Assembly: GCA_033398695.1 (NCBI GenBank)
Contig: CM065816.1
Coordinates: 131,909,358-131,973,357 of the forward strand
Direction: 5' to 3'
Length of the DNA: 64,000 nt
Source: Orobanche coerulescens
Taxonomy: Eukaryota > Streptophyta > Magnoliopsida > Lamiales > Orobanchaceae
The notes under the pieces were generated by a model that worked only from the letters and a program-made list of their open reading frames with translations, ran no database searches and was not told the DNA's origin. Both the position numbers and the translations under genes were made by a program. Positions 11,552 to 23,229 of the stretch are shown piece after piece (the first letter of the stretch is position 1; each line of letters starts with the position of its first letter).

Positions 11552-12415
11552 CTACCTTCTCACGGTGGCTATAAGCATATCGGGCTCGGTGCCGATTGAT
11601 TCTCGATAAGTCGTCCCAACACAACGGAGATCGACAACGCATTTACCATACAAGGCCCCGTAAGGTGCCATCTTGATCGAAGCATGCCAACTATTATTAT
11701 ACGTGAACTCGATCAATGGTAGTTGGGCTTCCCAATCATCTTTCCAATCGAGGACGCATGCCCTCAACATGTCCTCTAATGTCTGAATGGTCCTCTCTGA
11801 TTGTCCGTCGGACTGAGGATGAAAAGAGGTACTGAGATTAAGCTGAGTTCCCATAGCACGATGAACTGATTTCCAAAAATGCGACACAAACCGTCCGTCA
11901 CGATCGGAAATGATACTTTTAGGAGTACCGTGCAGTCTGACTATCTCTTTGATGAACAGTTGAGCAAGTCTCTCGGGACCCCATATCTCCTTGATCTCAA
12001 GGAAATGAGCTGATTTAGTTAAGCGGTCTACGATCACCCAGATCGTATTCATGCCACGATGACTCGTCGGCAAACTCGTGATGAAATCCATAGAAATGTC
12101 TTCCCACTTCCATTCGGGAATAGGAAGAGGTTTCAGCATACCTGCCGGTCGCTGATGTTCAATCTTAACTTGTTGACAGGTTAAGCATCTCGAAACAAAT
12201 TCGGCGACTTCTCGCTTCATATTACTCCACCAGTAATTTTGTTTCAAGTCCTTGTACATCTTGCTAGACCCCGGATGAACAGAATAAGGGGTAGCATGAG
12301 CTTCTTTCAAAATCGAGTTTTTCAACTCGTCATTCGCCGAGACGCATGCCCGATTCTTAAACCTCAAAAGTCCATCCTCGTGGACCACAAATCCGTGGGC
12401 TTTCCCGAGCCACAT
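11552..12415 (-). pseudogene. Tekay integrase
   Basis: The longest open piece of the element (287 codons). Zinc-binding HHCC part: [20 protein letters not shown] followed by CLTCQQVK. Core: [21 protein letters not shown] and [13 protein letters not shown] supply the D, D, E residues at normal spacing, followed by the [19 protein letters not shown] motif. The frame is lost after YGK; the downstream C-terminal domain is found in other frames. Confidence 0.85.
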
Positions 12416-12536
12416 CCTCTCGGATGCGCAACAATGATGGGTCCGAACCCCGATTCTCTCGAATTGCCTCCTCGAGTGACGATGAAATCTCTAACATACA
12501 AAGCCGCCCGAACTCCAAGCTGCACTCGATCTCGGT

Positions 12537-13110
12537 CTAAGGAATTGTCTTGAAGCTCCTTCGAATCAAGTTAAACGGGCAAGCATCTTCCTGAACGGAC
12601 TTACGACTCAAGGCGTCGGCGACAACGTTCGCCTTGCCCGGGTGGTAGAGGATCTCGATATCATAATCTTTGATTAATTCCAACCACCGTCTCTGACGTA
12701 TATTTAACTCCTTCTGAGTAAATATATACTTTAAACTCTTATGATCGGTGAATATCTGACAGGTAACGCCATAAAGATAATGACGCCAAATTTTCAAAGC
12801 GAACACCACGGCTGCTAGCTCCAGGTCGTGGGTCGGATAATTAACCTCGTAAGGTCTCAATTGCCGTGAAGCATAGGCAATAACCTTCCCGTTCTACATG
12901 AGTACACATCCGAGACCCTGTCCAGACGCATCACTATAGACCACAAATCCTTCCATCCCCTGCGGCAAGGAAAGTACAGGTGCTGACATTAACCGGCTCT
13001 TGAGTTCCTCAAAACTCCGTTGACACGCGTCGGACCACGTGTATTTCTTATCCTTCCGCAAAAGGTTCGTTAAGGGTTGAGCGATTCTAGATAATGCTTC
13101 CACACACCGC
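12537..13110 (-). pseudogene. Tekay RNase H
   Basis: Two pieces. 12894-13103: the connection region (LSRIAQPLTNLLRKDKKYTW) and the start of RNase H (VVYSDASGQGLGCVLM, with the first catalytic Asp). 12537-12860: [40 protein letters not shown] and ADALSRKS, with the Glu and Asp of the active site. A short stretch with a stop near 12895 separates them. Confidence 0.82.
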
Positions 13111-13299
13111 TGATAATAACCCGCTTATCTGTGTTAACTTAGGATTTCCTTAACGGTCTTCGGAGGTTGCCTATCTCGAATAGCCTCCGTCTTCTCGAGG
13201 GTCGACACGAACTCCGTCGATGAAATTACATGTCCGAGAAAAGTCACTTCGACATCCGTAACTCACATTTGGAAAACTTCCCATAAAGTTGTTCTCGTC

Positions 13300-14300
13300 T
13301 CAACACGCCGAGCACTTGATGAAGGTGAAACTCGTGCTCCTCCACGAGAATAAATCAAAATGTCATCGATGAAGACGACAACAAACTGATCCAAAAAGTC
13401 GATGAAAACCCGATTCATTAATTCCATGAATACCGCAGTGCATTAGTCAATCCGAACGGCATAACCACAAACTCATAATGACCATAGCGTGTTTGAAACG
13501 CCGTCTCGCGATGTCCGACTCTCGGATCCGCAATCGATGATATCCAGACCTTAAGTCGATCTTGGAAAATACCAAGCTCCCTGAAGTTGATCCAAAAGAT
13601 CATCGATACGGGGTAAGGGATACTTATTCTTGATCGTCACCCTGCTCAACTCCCGATAATCAATACATAAGCGGAATGAACCATCCTTCTTCTTGACAAA
13701 CAACACCGGTGCTCTACTGGGACGCACTTGGTCGGATATAACCTTTCTCGAACAACTCCTCAAGTTGGTTCTTTAATTCCCGCATTTTGCCGGGCCATTC
13801 TAAGACGGTGCCTTCGATATCGGGACGTACTGTGCTCCAACTCAATCGTGAATTCCACATCCTCTCGTGGAGGCAAACCAGTAACTCGTCCTGAAAAACA
13901 TCGGCATATTCCTCACCACCTAATATCCATTAACATTATCGATGACTTCTGCTTTGGCCATATAGCACCAATAACCGACACATCCCCGATTGAGTAACCT
14001 TACCGCTTTCATCAAATTAATGACCTTACTGCAATGGATTACCTCCCGAAACACATATTCAACCCCATCGTTCGAAATGATAGTGACCATACGCTTACGG
14101 ACACTAATGATGGCATCATGACGATCCATCCAATCAATACCCAAGATGATGTCGCCCTCGGCAAATCTACCACGATTAGGTCCGCCGCCATACACGACCA
14201 TGAAACTCGAATCGGACAATCAATCTCACGACACGATAATTCGTCTACCATCGGGTAGGCCAATGACATAAGGCTCACAACTAGTAGCACTACCAAGACG
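13300..14300 (-). pseudogene. Tekay protease and reverse transcriptase
   Basis: Protease part at 13920-14296, with ILGIDWMDRHDAIISVRKR in one frame and its N-terminal half in another. RT part: [20 protein letters not shown] and [19 protein letters not shown] (13551-13763), then [16 protein letters not shown] (13418-13603). The catalytic FIDDILIYS box is visible near 13340-13385 in a third frame. At least four frame changes occur in 1 kb, although the amino-acid motifs between them are excellent. Confidence 0.8.
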
Positions 14301-14429
14301 TAGTCTACTCAAACATGATTCTAAATGAATGAATGCGATGCACCAAGATCAAAAAGGGTACACACAAGTTGAGATAGAATATCGAGTGTACCCGAGATCA
14401 TTCGGCCTCGGATCATCGATCTTCTTCAT

Positions 14430-15702
14430 CTCATAAATTCGGGCTTGCTGCCCCGAACCGGATGCTCTGCCTCGATAGCTCTTGGCTCCGCCTTTATTAG
14501 CTCCCCGTCGTCTTGAACGACGCTGACCGAGTGGCCTCGATTCTCGCACCAATGTCCTGGGCTTGAGATGATGCCGAGTAGGTTTAGAGTCCCTACGGCA
14601 AAACGGGCCCTATGCCCAGAACCCCACGCTTGTGGCACGTGATACCGCTTGACATTTGGTGCTGAAATGACCTTGTTCTTCACGGTTGAAACAGTGATGG
14701 CCGAATCGCCGCTCGTGGATCGAGATTCCGCGGGTTTAGACGCCATGGGAGGTCGTTTAAAAGTGGAGCCCGCACGTGGTTTCTTGAAAGTGGCACACTC
14801 CGCCGACCGATTACGGTTCTTAGACTTCTTGCCACCGATGAGGGTTGTTGCTTAGCAATTTCCTTAGCAGTAAGCTCGTAAGTGAGAGCTTTCTCAATGA
14901 ACTCGGCCAGAGTGGTACAGTTATGATTAAGCAACTGAAGTCTCATACGGGGTTTCAGCCTCTTGCTGAAATACTTGATCTTGTCCGCCTCAGAGTGAAT
15001 GATAGACGAGGCGAACGGAAGAAGTTCTCAAATTTTTCGGCGATGGCGAGAACATCATCATCCGCCGAAAGGTCGGGAGTGAGTAATTCCGACAACTTGG
15101 CCTCCCTGAGTGGGGCCGGATAGTACCTCTCCATCATGAGAGTCTTGAACTGATCCCAAGTACATGATCCGTCTGTGGGCTTCAACGATAACCACCATGA
15201 ATGAGCACTCTTACCAAGATAGTAAGCCCCAACTGAAACTTTATGCCCTTCAGGGCAATCCACCATAGCAAATAATTTCTCGAAATGCTCAAGCCAATGG
15301 ACGATATCCGCCGCTCGATGAGCCCTCAAAGGTAGGTGGTCGGCGCAGAGATATCGCTAATGATATTGCTTACACCCCTCTCTTGCCTCCGAGGTGGCGG
15401 CGAGGAGCCTGTTGATTTTGAGTAGTGGAGTTATGCATCGCTCCATTAGTTGTGCCATTCGAGTCATCCGCCATCATGCTCGTATAAAGGCCAGCTGGGT
15501 CAACTCGAACACCCTCTCGATCGAGCCGTGTCCTGGTCCGACTCCCTGATAGTGAATGATCGCGTCCAGGTGAATGAGTGGCAGCGTCACTGCTCGATGA
15601 GTTAACATTATTCCTGGCATTCGCACGTGTATTCGCATGAGTTCTCGGGATTCGGCCCGCTCCACGGCCTCGTCCTTCATGTCCTCTGCCAGCCCTTTCC
15701 AT
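14430..15702 (-). pseudogene. Tekay gag
   Basis: Probable start MERAGRGHEGRGRG at 15702; the N-terminal part is Arg/Gly/Ser-rich. The retrotransposon gag domain is in 14955-15329 (WLEHFEKLFAMVDCPEGHKV, GAYYLGKSAHSWW, WDQFKTLMMERYYP). The C-terminal gag (14680-14946, TLAEFIEKALTYELTAKE) is in another frame. The zinc knuckle at 14652-14693 reads CFNREEQGHFSTKC: spacing is perfect, but the second Cys is Arg (codon CGT). One frame change lies near 15330, one near 14950. Confidence 0.82.
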
Positions 15703-16180
15703 ACTGAAGTGGAAAGTCATATGATGATTATATATCTCGCATGAGTATCACATTATGATTATATTATGAAATGATGAAAATGAGCATACGCGCTCTAATA
15801 CAGCGATTACATGAATGATTAATTGACGTGACATGATTATCTGTTGAAGTTACTGAAGTGATTATCTTGAATGAGTTAACAAGATTAATGATTTGATCTT
15901 CCTGATCAACAACTGAATAACTAAATGAATTGAGTGCTTAATGAGTTAACCTGACCGTCTTGGTCAAAATGACAATGATGATTGAGGATTGTTAACTGAT
16001 GAATTATGAATGAATGATTAATGCCAGAAATTATACCATGGCATTAGAAATCTTACAGTTCTTGGTCTGATTGGCTCGGCATTTGCACAGGTCACACGTG
16101 ACGCGAAAGTCCAATGATACTAGTCCGATGACGATGATTTCAAATGAGACATGACTTGGAGGGTAGTATTCAAAACCACG
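15703..16180 (-). other. Tekay leader between primer site and gag
   Basis: About 480 bp, AT-rich, with repeated TGAATGATTA / GATGATTA words. No coding motif. Likely untranslated leader. Confidence 0.6.
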
Positions 16181-16191
16181 CTCCGATACCA
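16181..16191 (-). promoter_or_regulatory. Tekay primer binding site
   Basis: The minus strand reads TGGTATCGGAG, Met-tRNA type, a few bases from the LTR end at 16196. The LARD element uses the same variant (TGGTATCGGAGC). Confidence 0.8.
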
Positions 16192-16195
16192 ACTC

Positions 16196-18615
16196 TGTAA
16201 CACCCCAAACTAGGCGGATATTACAGTGCCGTGGACCCCCGACTGGGACCCACCAGGCGAATGAAAACGGATGAATTACACAGGGTAAAATGTAGTACCG
16301 ATCCTCATTACTACATCAATTACTCCGATTAGGAGTTTCATACAACACACCTGTGATAAAATAGAATACATGTGTATTTTATGTGACGATAAAATACACA
16401 ACACCGAATGAAATGAGTATTCAAACTAATGTCTGCAATGAATAAATAAAGGAAACATAAATGATCAATAAATGATCAACAGCATCGGGCCCTTCTAGTA
16501 TCACTGACTCTCGCCGTCACCGTGCTCTCCCGTGCTTTAGCCTTGCCATAACCTCGAAAAAGATCCCCAACGGCTACCACACGTAACAACAATCCTCAAG
16601 AGTTGAAAATACACAATCATGAGTTATCCGCAATTATACAATATCCTGTCGAAACATAGGCAATCAAACATGCTATATGAATCAACAAATGATACGGCTC
16701 AAAGGAATGGCGTCACACTACGTCCGGGATGGAAATGTGTCCGTGCACAAGCCACCAACGAGTATCGATCGAATACCCGTGTGGTCTTATACCTAATCAG
16801 TCTCACGAAGCCATCAACTCGTGTGCACAGTCCAATGTGAGGCCACCAACCAACACACGACTATAATGTGCCCGACATGAAAATCCTACACATACCAACC
16901 GGCACGCCAGTGTGACCCGGAATGCCACAATATGACAAAAGTGACAACGAAAATGAATCATGACTCACCCAGATTAAATGATGGTGAAATGAATGATCGC
17001 TTAATGAAATGATTGGAACCGTCGTTCCTTATGACTGAGGTGATTATTTGACAATGACAAGTTTTGATACGGTTAATACAATGATGAATGAATTACGATT
17101 ATGAATGAACAACCTCAAAAGGAATGAATATCCTTTTAACCGAGTAAGAATTAACTTACACAATACTAATGAAGAATGTCCGTCCACGAACAACGTCCTG
17201 AATGAAAAGCCGGTCGCTCGAACAACCTTGAATAACAATAAGTACCGACAATCGTTCAATACACGTATCAAGCAAAAACGATCATAATCGATCCAAACGT
17301 CGATACAACAATATTCGAACTTGAATATATCGAAACCAACTCCAAGATGAGTATTTCAAACCATCAAAACACTTTCAATGATATCAATAATCCATTAGGA
17401 ATCCATAATTCATGATTACAACAACATCAATCGGAAAATCCCCAATTAACCGAAGTCAACCCCATGGGTTCTTGAAATAATTTCGAAAATAACCATTAAA
17501 TCCATAGGAATATATTTATCCAAGGTAGATAATCCATATCTAACATATTCCAATGATAATCCAAGCTTACACGAAGGAATCGGAAGGAAAACCCAAAAAT
17601 CCGAAATTCTAGATCCAAGAAATTAATACCTTTGATTCGGTGTTTTGGAGATGATGAAGTGATGATTAATCCAACTCAGAGACTTGAAGATGATGATTGA
17701 TGATTACACCTTGAAGAACACTCTCTATATCGCCCAAATCGCCAAGAACCGACGGGAGGAAGAGAAAAAGATGACAAATGACGAAGTCTGACTAAACTAT
17801 CCAATTTATAGCCAGTCCAGGTTAGCGTGCGCTAGCCCTTGTGCGTAGCGTGCGCTAACGAGTAATTTGAGTAGTCCAGTACCCACTGTCCGAACACGGT
17901 AGCGCGCGCTACGTACCTTTTTGTAGCATGCGCTACAGCCATATCATTAGCGTGCGTTAATGCTCATAGTTAGCGTGCGCTAACGAATAATTTGATGCCC
18001 AAGATCGAATCCGTAAACCGCCCGACTTCGACCTAACTCTCGATAGCGTGCGCTACAACCATCATTTAGCGTGCGCTATAATATCGACACAGACGCTTAA
18101 AAACAACACATAGCGTGCGCTATGAATTAATCCAAGGCGCCCAAAGAGCCACCGACTCAACCCGATCCGCCCTAGCGCGCTTACCCACATATATAGCGTG
18201 CGCTACTACAACCCGTTAGCGCGCGCTATTTACTACTCGTAGCGTGCGCCATTTAATAACTCACCGCAGCCCAAGACCTTCTCGATCGCAGCCAGGGCAA
18301 CCTTAGCGTGCGCTAAAGCTGAGTGGTAGCGTGCGCTACCTATACCCAATTAGCGTACGCTAAAAGGAGTACGTAGTGTGTGCTACTCCTCACGCACAGT
18401 TCGCAACGAAAATGACAATGATGATAAACACGGCACGAAACTTCAATCAGATTAGTGATGAATGACGATTGATACACGATACAATTACTCTGAATGATGA
18501 ATACCATGACTGAATCCGAGTGACAAATGATTAATAATGAGTGAAAACTACTGAGTATCAATTACTGAATGATATATACTGAATGATAATTACTGAATTA
18601 TAACCGGGTATTACA
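16196..18615 (-). repeat. Tekay 5' LTR
   Basis: Copy of 8599-11020. Long stretches are identical; differences cluster in CG- and CTG/CAG-rich patches (for example 16430-16500 and 18000-18300). It holds the promoter that would drive the element: TATAAAT on minus at 17804-17810, with the palindrome array at 17820-18375 directly upstream. Confidence 0.92.
17804..17810 (-). promoter_or_regulatory. TATA box of the Tekay 5' LTR
   Basis: The minus strand reads GGCTATAAATTGG. It lies at the downstream edge of the palindrome array, where the U3/R border is expected. Confidence 0.6.
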
Positions 18616-20041
18616 TAAATCACACAAGCACTTATAGTGGTTTCAGAGGTGGGGTAATCCTTTACTAATCCACTTCTCTCCAAACCAGTCGGAGATAAAT
18701 TCACTATAACTGTCAACCAGTGATAAATGTTACAATGAATTTTTCCTAGTTACAACAGCTTCCAACCAGTGGAAACCCGTGGCCGTTGCAACTCCCTTGA
18801 CTGCCTAGCACAACCTGATTGAAAATTCGTGGATGCCTCAACAACTCTCGAGCTGTGTATCACCTTCCAATCAAGAACCTGTGGATGCATTTGCAGTCTC
18901 TTTACTTTCAAGAACCTCGTTCAAGAAAGCAACCTCGTACTCAAACTTTTAAGACAAGAGTGTTTGTCTTCTCCTACTAAAGAGCTTCTTCGAATATGAC
19001 TTGTTTTAAGCTTTGCTCTTCACGATGCTATTTGTTCACTATGATTGCTTTGATTGCTTTGATCACTTGAATATGTTGTTCGCATCGTACTTTGCTTAAT
19101 TCATATCTTCAAATATTTATAATACGGTCCTTGAGCTTCCTTCATTTCCGTTGCATCACTATAACAAATCCGTCCGTTGGAGAGTGGACTTCTTTGTTTA
19201 TCTTATCATTCTGTTGCATGGCTTGATTCCCTTTTCATTTCCGACCGTTTGAAAGACTTCCTTTGTTAGCCCCGTTATTCTTGATTAGAATAATCATAAG
19301 TCTTCAAAATGCGGATCTATAGGAATATTTTATTCCTAACTTTTTGGGAATTTTCTCGGCTTGTTTCCTTACGTCTGCATGTGGCTTTCCGTGATTGTTG
19401 ACTTTCAACTCTTGCTGACGTGGACTGAGTATCTTGAACTTGGCTGATATCTTGTCTGAGAGCCTATCTGATATCTCTTGGTCAAACCTGCCTGATGTGC
19501 AGTCAACCTTCTCTGATGTGAAACTTATCTTGGTAGAAGTTCTTTGAGATAAATTTCTCTGCTCTGGAGTTCTCTGAGATAAAATTCTCTGCTCTGAAGT
19601 TCTCTGACCTGAGGAATGTTCTCTGATCTGATGGTCAAACTTCAGCTGATGTTTGTTGACCAGATCTCGCCTGATAACTCGACTGCAGATGGGTTCTCGT
19701 CAAACCTCTCTAATATTATGTGTTGACCAAAACTTGTCTGATTTAGCGCCTTCTTCAGAACTTATCTGCAGCTTGGTTTTGGTCAAACCTCTGTGATGTT
19801 TTGCGTTGACCAAAACTTTTCTGATAATGAACTTGCATGTAAATTTCTCTGATAAATGGCAGTTCTATACTTAGTCGATTTTGTACTGATCAACATTTGA
19901 TCAAGACTTAGCCTAATTTTAAGGCCTATAGAAGATACACATTTGGTTCTTCTTTACAATTGTGAAGTACTTAAAAACATATATTTGAATAATTAACAAT
20001 ACAGAGATGAAATCATCAAAATCTAACAAGTATTCCTAACA
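18616..20041 (-). repeat. copia 5' LTR, outer part
   Basis: Continues the LTR interrupted at 8598; its first five bases are the second TAAAT. It ends TATTCCTAACA, so the minus-strand LTR begins TGTTAGGAATA, a common copia start. A TATA box on minus (TATAAATA) lies at 19114-19121. Upstream of it, 19380-19860 is dense in CTGAT, GGTCAAAC and TTGACCAAAAC words. No coding sequence. Confidence 0.7.
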
Positions 20042-21153
20042 TGATTCTGTGCGCGTGGAGATCGTTGACAATAGGCTGCATTTTGCATAAGAATTGGTGC
20101 TTTGTCTGCACTTTATGATCAATCATATAAAATAATGTGTTTAAGATGCTTAAAATTTATGTCTGTGGATTGGATTTATGTATGTGTGGTTTTGGATGCA
20201 TTATAGTTTTCTGAATTTGAAAGTCTGGGTTCTTGATGATTTGATGGTGATAGGCCATCGTGTCCTTGATTTTTGATTTTTATTTGTTTCTTTATTAGAT
20301 TAACCTTTAAATAGCAGCAGAATGTGTGCATTGGGGATATGTTAAGGAAAACTGTTAGCCTCATTTCTATGCTCTCTGATTCTTTGATGGCGCCTAATAC
20401 TCATGTGTGACACGTTCTATGTCAAGTTACATCATGTGTCTTCTTTTGTGTTGGGTCTTTTAATCTTGCTCCCTACCAGAGTTGCTCTTTGTTACCTTGG
20501 AAATTCCTGTTAGGACGAGCTATTCTCAGAATATGTATATCGTCCCACCTGGGCAGCTCTTTCTATCAGCACTCTCATTACTTGTTAGGAATGGTGAATC
20601 TTTTGGAAAGTGTTTCAATGTAGATCATTTGGTCTAAGATGCTTAAATGCTGTGTTTAGTGCAAATATAATATTTGAGGAAATTATTCACATTTACGGAT
20701 TTGGATTTGGATTTGGATATAATTAGTATGGTGTCGCATATTTTTAAACAAAAATAATAATTATGTTCTTCGGTTTCATGTGGTAGCCATTGTGTAATGG
20801 TAGAATTCACAGCAAAGTATTTAGTATCCCAGAAATGGTCACTGTCTGCAGCTTGAAGATTTGAAGCTCCTGAAAGCTACATGATATTCTTGTAGATTGA
20901 ACTTTGTTTCCGGAACTCTCCTTGGAGTTTTATGATTGGAGCTGTTCAACCTAGTTGGATTTTATTCTTGGTGATTCTGTTCGCCTGGAGCAAATGTGCA
21001 ACAAAAGCTACATGATCTTGAGGTGTTCGCCCATCTGGAGGGCGACTAGATTAGAATGCACGGCTAGGCTTAGGCTCTTCTTAAATTTGTTTATGAATGC
21101 AGGTAGTTTATCCAGTGCAAAGCTGCTAGTTCTTTGTTCTTGCTCACTTCACA
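20042..21153. other. Non-coding DNA upstream of the CHY pseudogene
   Basis: AT-rich, no supported ORF. A short GGATTT run lies at 20700-20720. The phrase TGATTCTGTGCGCGTGGAG (20042) recurs imperfectly at 20972. Probably intergenic or intron/leader sequence of the gene remnant that follows. Confidence 0.4.
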
Positions 21154-22760
21154 ATGGCATCCCTGTCTGTCAAACTCCCTGGCACTCCATGCTTTCAATC
21201 GAAAATACCACAAACTACAGTAGCTGAAGAGAATGAGAGCAAAAACTGGATAAAGAATGGTGATTCAGACTTGGGCCCTTCCCATAAAGAGCAAACTTCA
21301 CGAAAAAAAAAAAAAAAAAAAAAGGGTCACTGGCGGCGAAACACTAGATAAAGGATACCTTGAGTATGGGTATGGTTTTCTAAATTTATTGTAGTTGATG
21401 GTACATTTGACAGTTTAGTGCTAATATTTGTTTCTTGATTGACAGATGTTCCTACTACCATCGGAGATTCCGTGTTAAGGCTCCCTGTTGCAAGGAAATA
21501 TTCAGTTGTCGTCCCTGTCATAACGATGCAAAGGTAAATTTATGTTCATTCAGTTTCATATGTTTATCTGGTTTGCTGTGCTTACCCTCTGGGGTTGTCA
21601 GGTTGGTTTTGATTCACACAAAAAATTTTGTATGGTTTTCATTTAATTAAATAGGGGTTAATATCCAACTATCATGAGATTGTGAAATGACCTGGATTTT
21701 TTCATTTTTGTGTAATCGGAACAATATTTGCATTGACCAAAAGCTGAGACACGATGTTCCCTCCTGCAGCCTCCTGCAGTGCTGGTGTGTGTTCATTCCT
21801 TTCTCAATTTTCAACTTCATATATGTTTCTAAGTTATTTTCATGTATAATGCAAAAAGCTTGCCGTTGTAAAATTTTGCTACTTTGCTATGAAATTATAA
21901 TGCTCATGAATTGCAGACAATTAATTGACCTAGAATCTTCATGCCACTGACCGCTGCATAGTGGTTATTAAGGTGCAGTTAGTGATGATATTCTGCACAA
22001 ACCTCTCATGAACATATTCTGTTTTGTGCTATTTTTTCCTTAATAATCACAAAATGAACTTGTATTACTCTAAAAAGAGAGATATTTCATGAAGGAGACA
22101 AGTAATGCTCATGGGTGCAATTATGTATACTTATGAAGATTGATCTCCTGGTCATCCTTTTTTTTCCTATCTCTTTCTCTCTATGTGTGTATGTGTGAGT
22201 TGTTATTGGAACTCCGGAATTGTCAATGAAATTCTTAGTTTCAAAAATGTTATTCGAATAAATAACTCTCATACATGTGTTCTTGATATTAAGGGGAGAC
22301 GGTTGTTGTTGGCATACTCGAACTCAGATCTTTCTTAAAATATGTCGAGGGAAAAATGATCTGTTACTTTCTTGTTCGGTTCAGGCCGATTGGAATGGCT
22401 TATTGGCAGGTTGATTTCATAACCTCGGTTCCAAATTTGGGGCTGAGGTGGTTCAGGGATGAAACTTTCCGATTCAGCTTCGGATTGAAGTTGAGATTTA
22501 GATTTTACCATTTTTTTGGGCTGAAACTTTTTTTGTTGATAAGATGACAACATTGGGAAAAATGATACTGTTAATTGAGTAGAACTTTTGTTATCCTGAA
22601 CTTGTTATTTTTTATTGATGCTCACAGTATTGTACTACTGTCTGCTTTTGTGCTACAGGTACTGCAAATAGTTAGTAATCTTGAGGAGGTAACTGGAAAT
22701 GTTGATTATTACGTGCAGGGAAGTACAATAGCGCAGGAAATTTTTTTTAAATGTGTCTTT
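21154..22760 (+). pseudogene. CHY-zinc-finger (RZPF34/CHYR1 or MIEL1 type) E3 ligase remnant
   Basis: Exon 1 (21154-21369) begins MASLSVKLPGTPC and should end …LDKGYLEYG, but a run of 21 A (21303-21323) puts that end in a different frame. GT at 21370 and AG at 21444-21445 join it in phase to exon 2 (21446-21533), CSYYHRRFRVKAPCCKEIF followed by SCRPCHNDAK, then a GT donor. This is the start of the CHY zinc finger of plant RING/CHY ubiquitin ligases. Two zinc ligands look lost: Tyr where the CxHY motif has His, and Phe where the family has Cys. Later pieces are weaker: KLRHDVP near 21740-21780, and 22660-22740, where the expected cysteines are replaced. No RING domain is seen. The remnant is not functional. 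Confidence 0.6.
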
Positions 22761-23229
22761 CTTGACCGTCTCTAGCTGTAGTAATTCGGTTTGATGGCTA
22801 GCATTATTATTTTTTTATGTATCACTGGAATTGTTATTCTGTGGTGATACGTTTACATATTAGATAAATCGGAAGTTTCGCACTTTAATCGATCAACGTG
22901 CTGCCGAAATTTTGGATTGTGTCGATCATAATATTTCTATGGTTCATCACACTTTGTAAAAGTTATTTCATGAACAAGAAGTATGATCGTCTGATGAAAA
23001 GCAATGATGTGCTGAAGAGAAACTTTATCGTTTCGAAGCATATGATCTTTTTTAATCATTTTTGTCCTATTTGTGGTGTTCATGATGAAATAGATAGAAT
23101 CTTATTACACATTCTCTATCTTTGTTATGATACGTATCTGGTTTTGAATTGGTTGGAACGCATGTTATTTTTTTAAGATGTGATGATATGAAATTGTTGG
23201 TTCTTATATTATTGAGCTCTTGTGGTTGA
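22761..23229. other. AT-rich sequence, no gene recognised
   Basis: One short open frame (22898-23176) has no recognisable motif, and its composition matches the surroundings. It may be intron or 3' flank of the CHY remnant. Confidence 0.35.

Larger units (their letters stand above)
8599..18615 (-). mobile_element. Ty3/gypsy chromovirus, Tekay-like, complete with both LTRs
   Basis: Seen: LTRs at 8599-11020 and 16196-18615 (2422 and 2420 bp), both TGTAACACC…GGGTATTACA, flanked by a perfect 5-bp duplication TAAAT (8594-8598 and 18616-18620). Primer site (16181-16191) and polypurine tract (11021-11036) place the coding strand on minus. Domain order gag, protease, RT, RNase H, integrase, chromodomain defines a chromovirus. 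The long LTR and the chromodomain sequence fit the Tekay/Del clade (inference). The LTRs are near-identical over long stretches, so insertion looks recent, yet the coding region is full of frame breaks; see the CTG/CAG finding. Confidence 0.93.
1..20041 (-). mobile_element. Ty1/copia retrotransposon, Sirevirus-like, split by a nested gypsy element
   Basis: Seen: on the minus strand the order is LTR (8353-8598 continued at 18621-20041), primer binding site, gag, protease, integrase, reverse transcriptase, RNase H, then an extra ORF downstream of pol that runs off the left edge. Protease before integrase before RT is the copia order. An extra ORF 3' of pol and a Met-tRNA-type primer site are typical of the Sirevirus (SIRE/Maximus) lineage, which is my inference. 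The 3' LTR lies outside the window. The block 8599-18615 is a later insertion. All coding parts carry stops or frameshifts, so the copy is not autonomous. The right LTR edge is set at the TATTCCTAACA end; an alternative end is about 14 bp earlier. Confidence 0.85.

Noticed and set aside
22356..22547. Aromatic-rich 63-codon frame
   Set aside because: No recognisable motif, and both strands are open at the same place.
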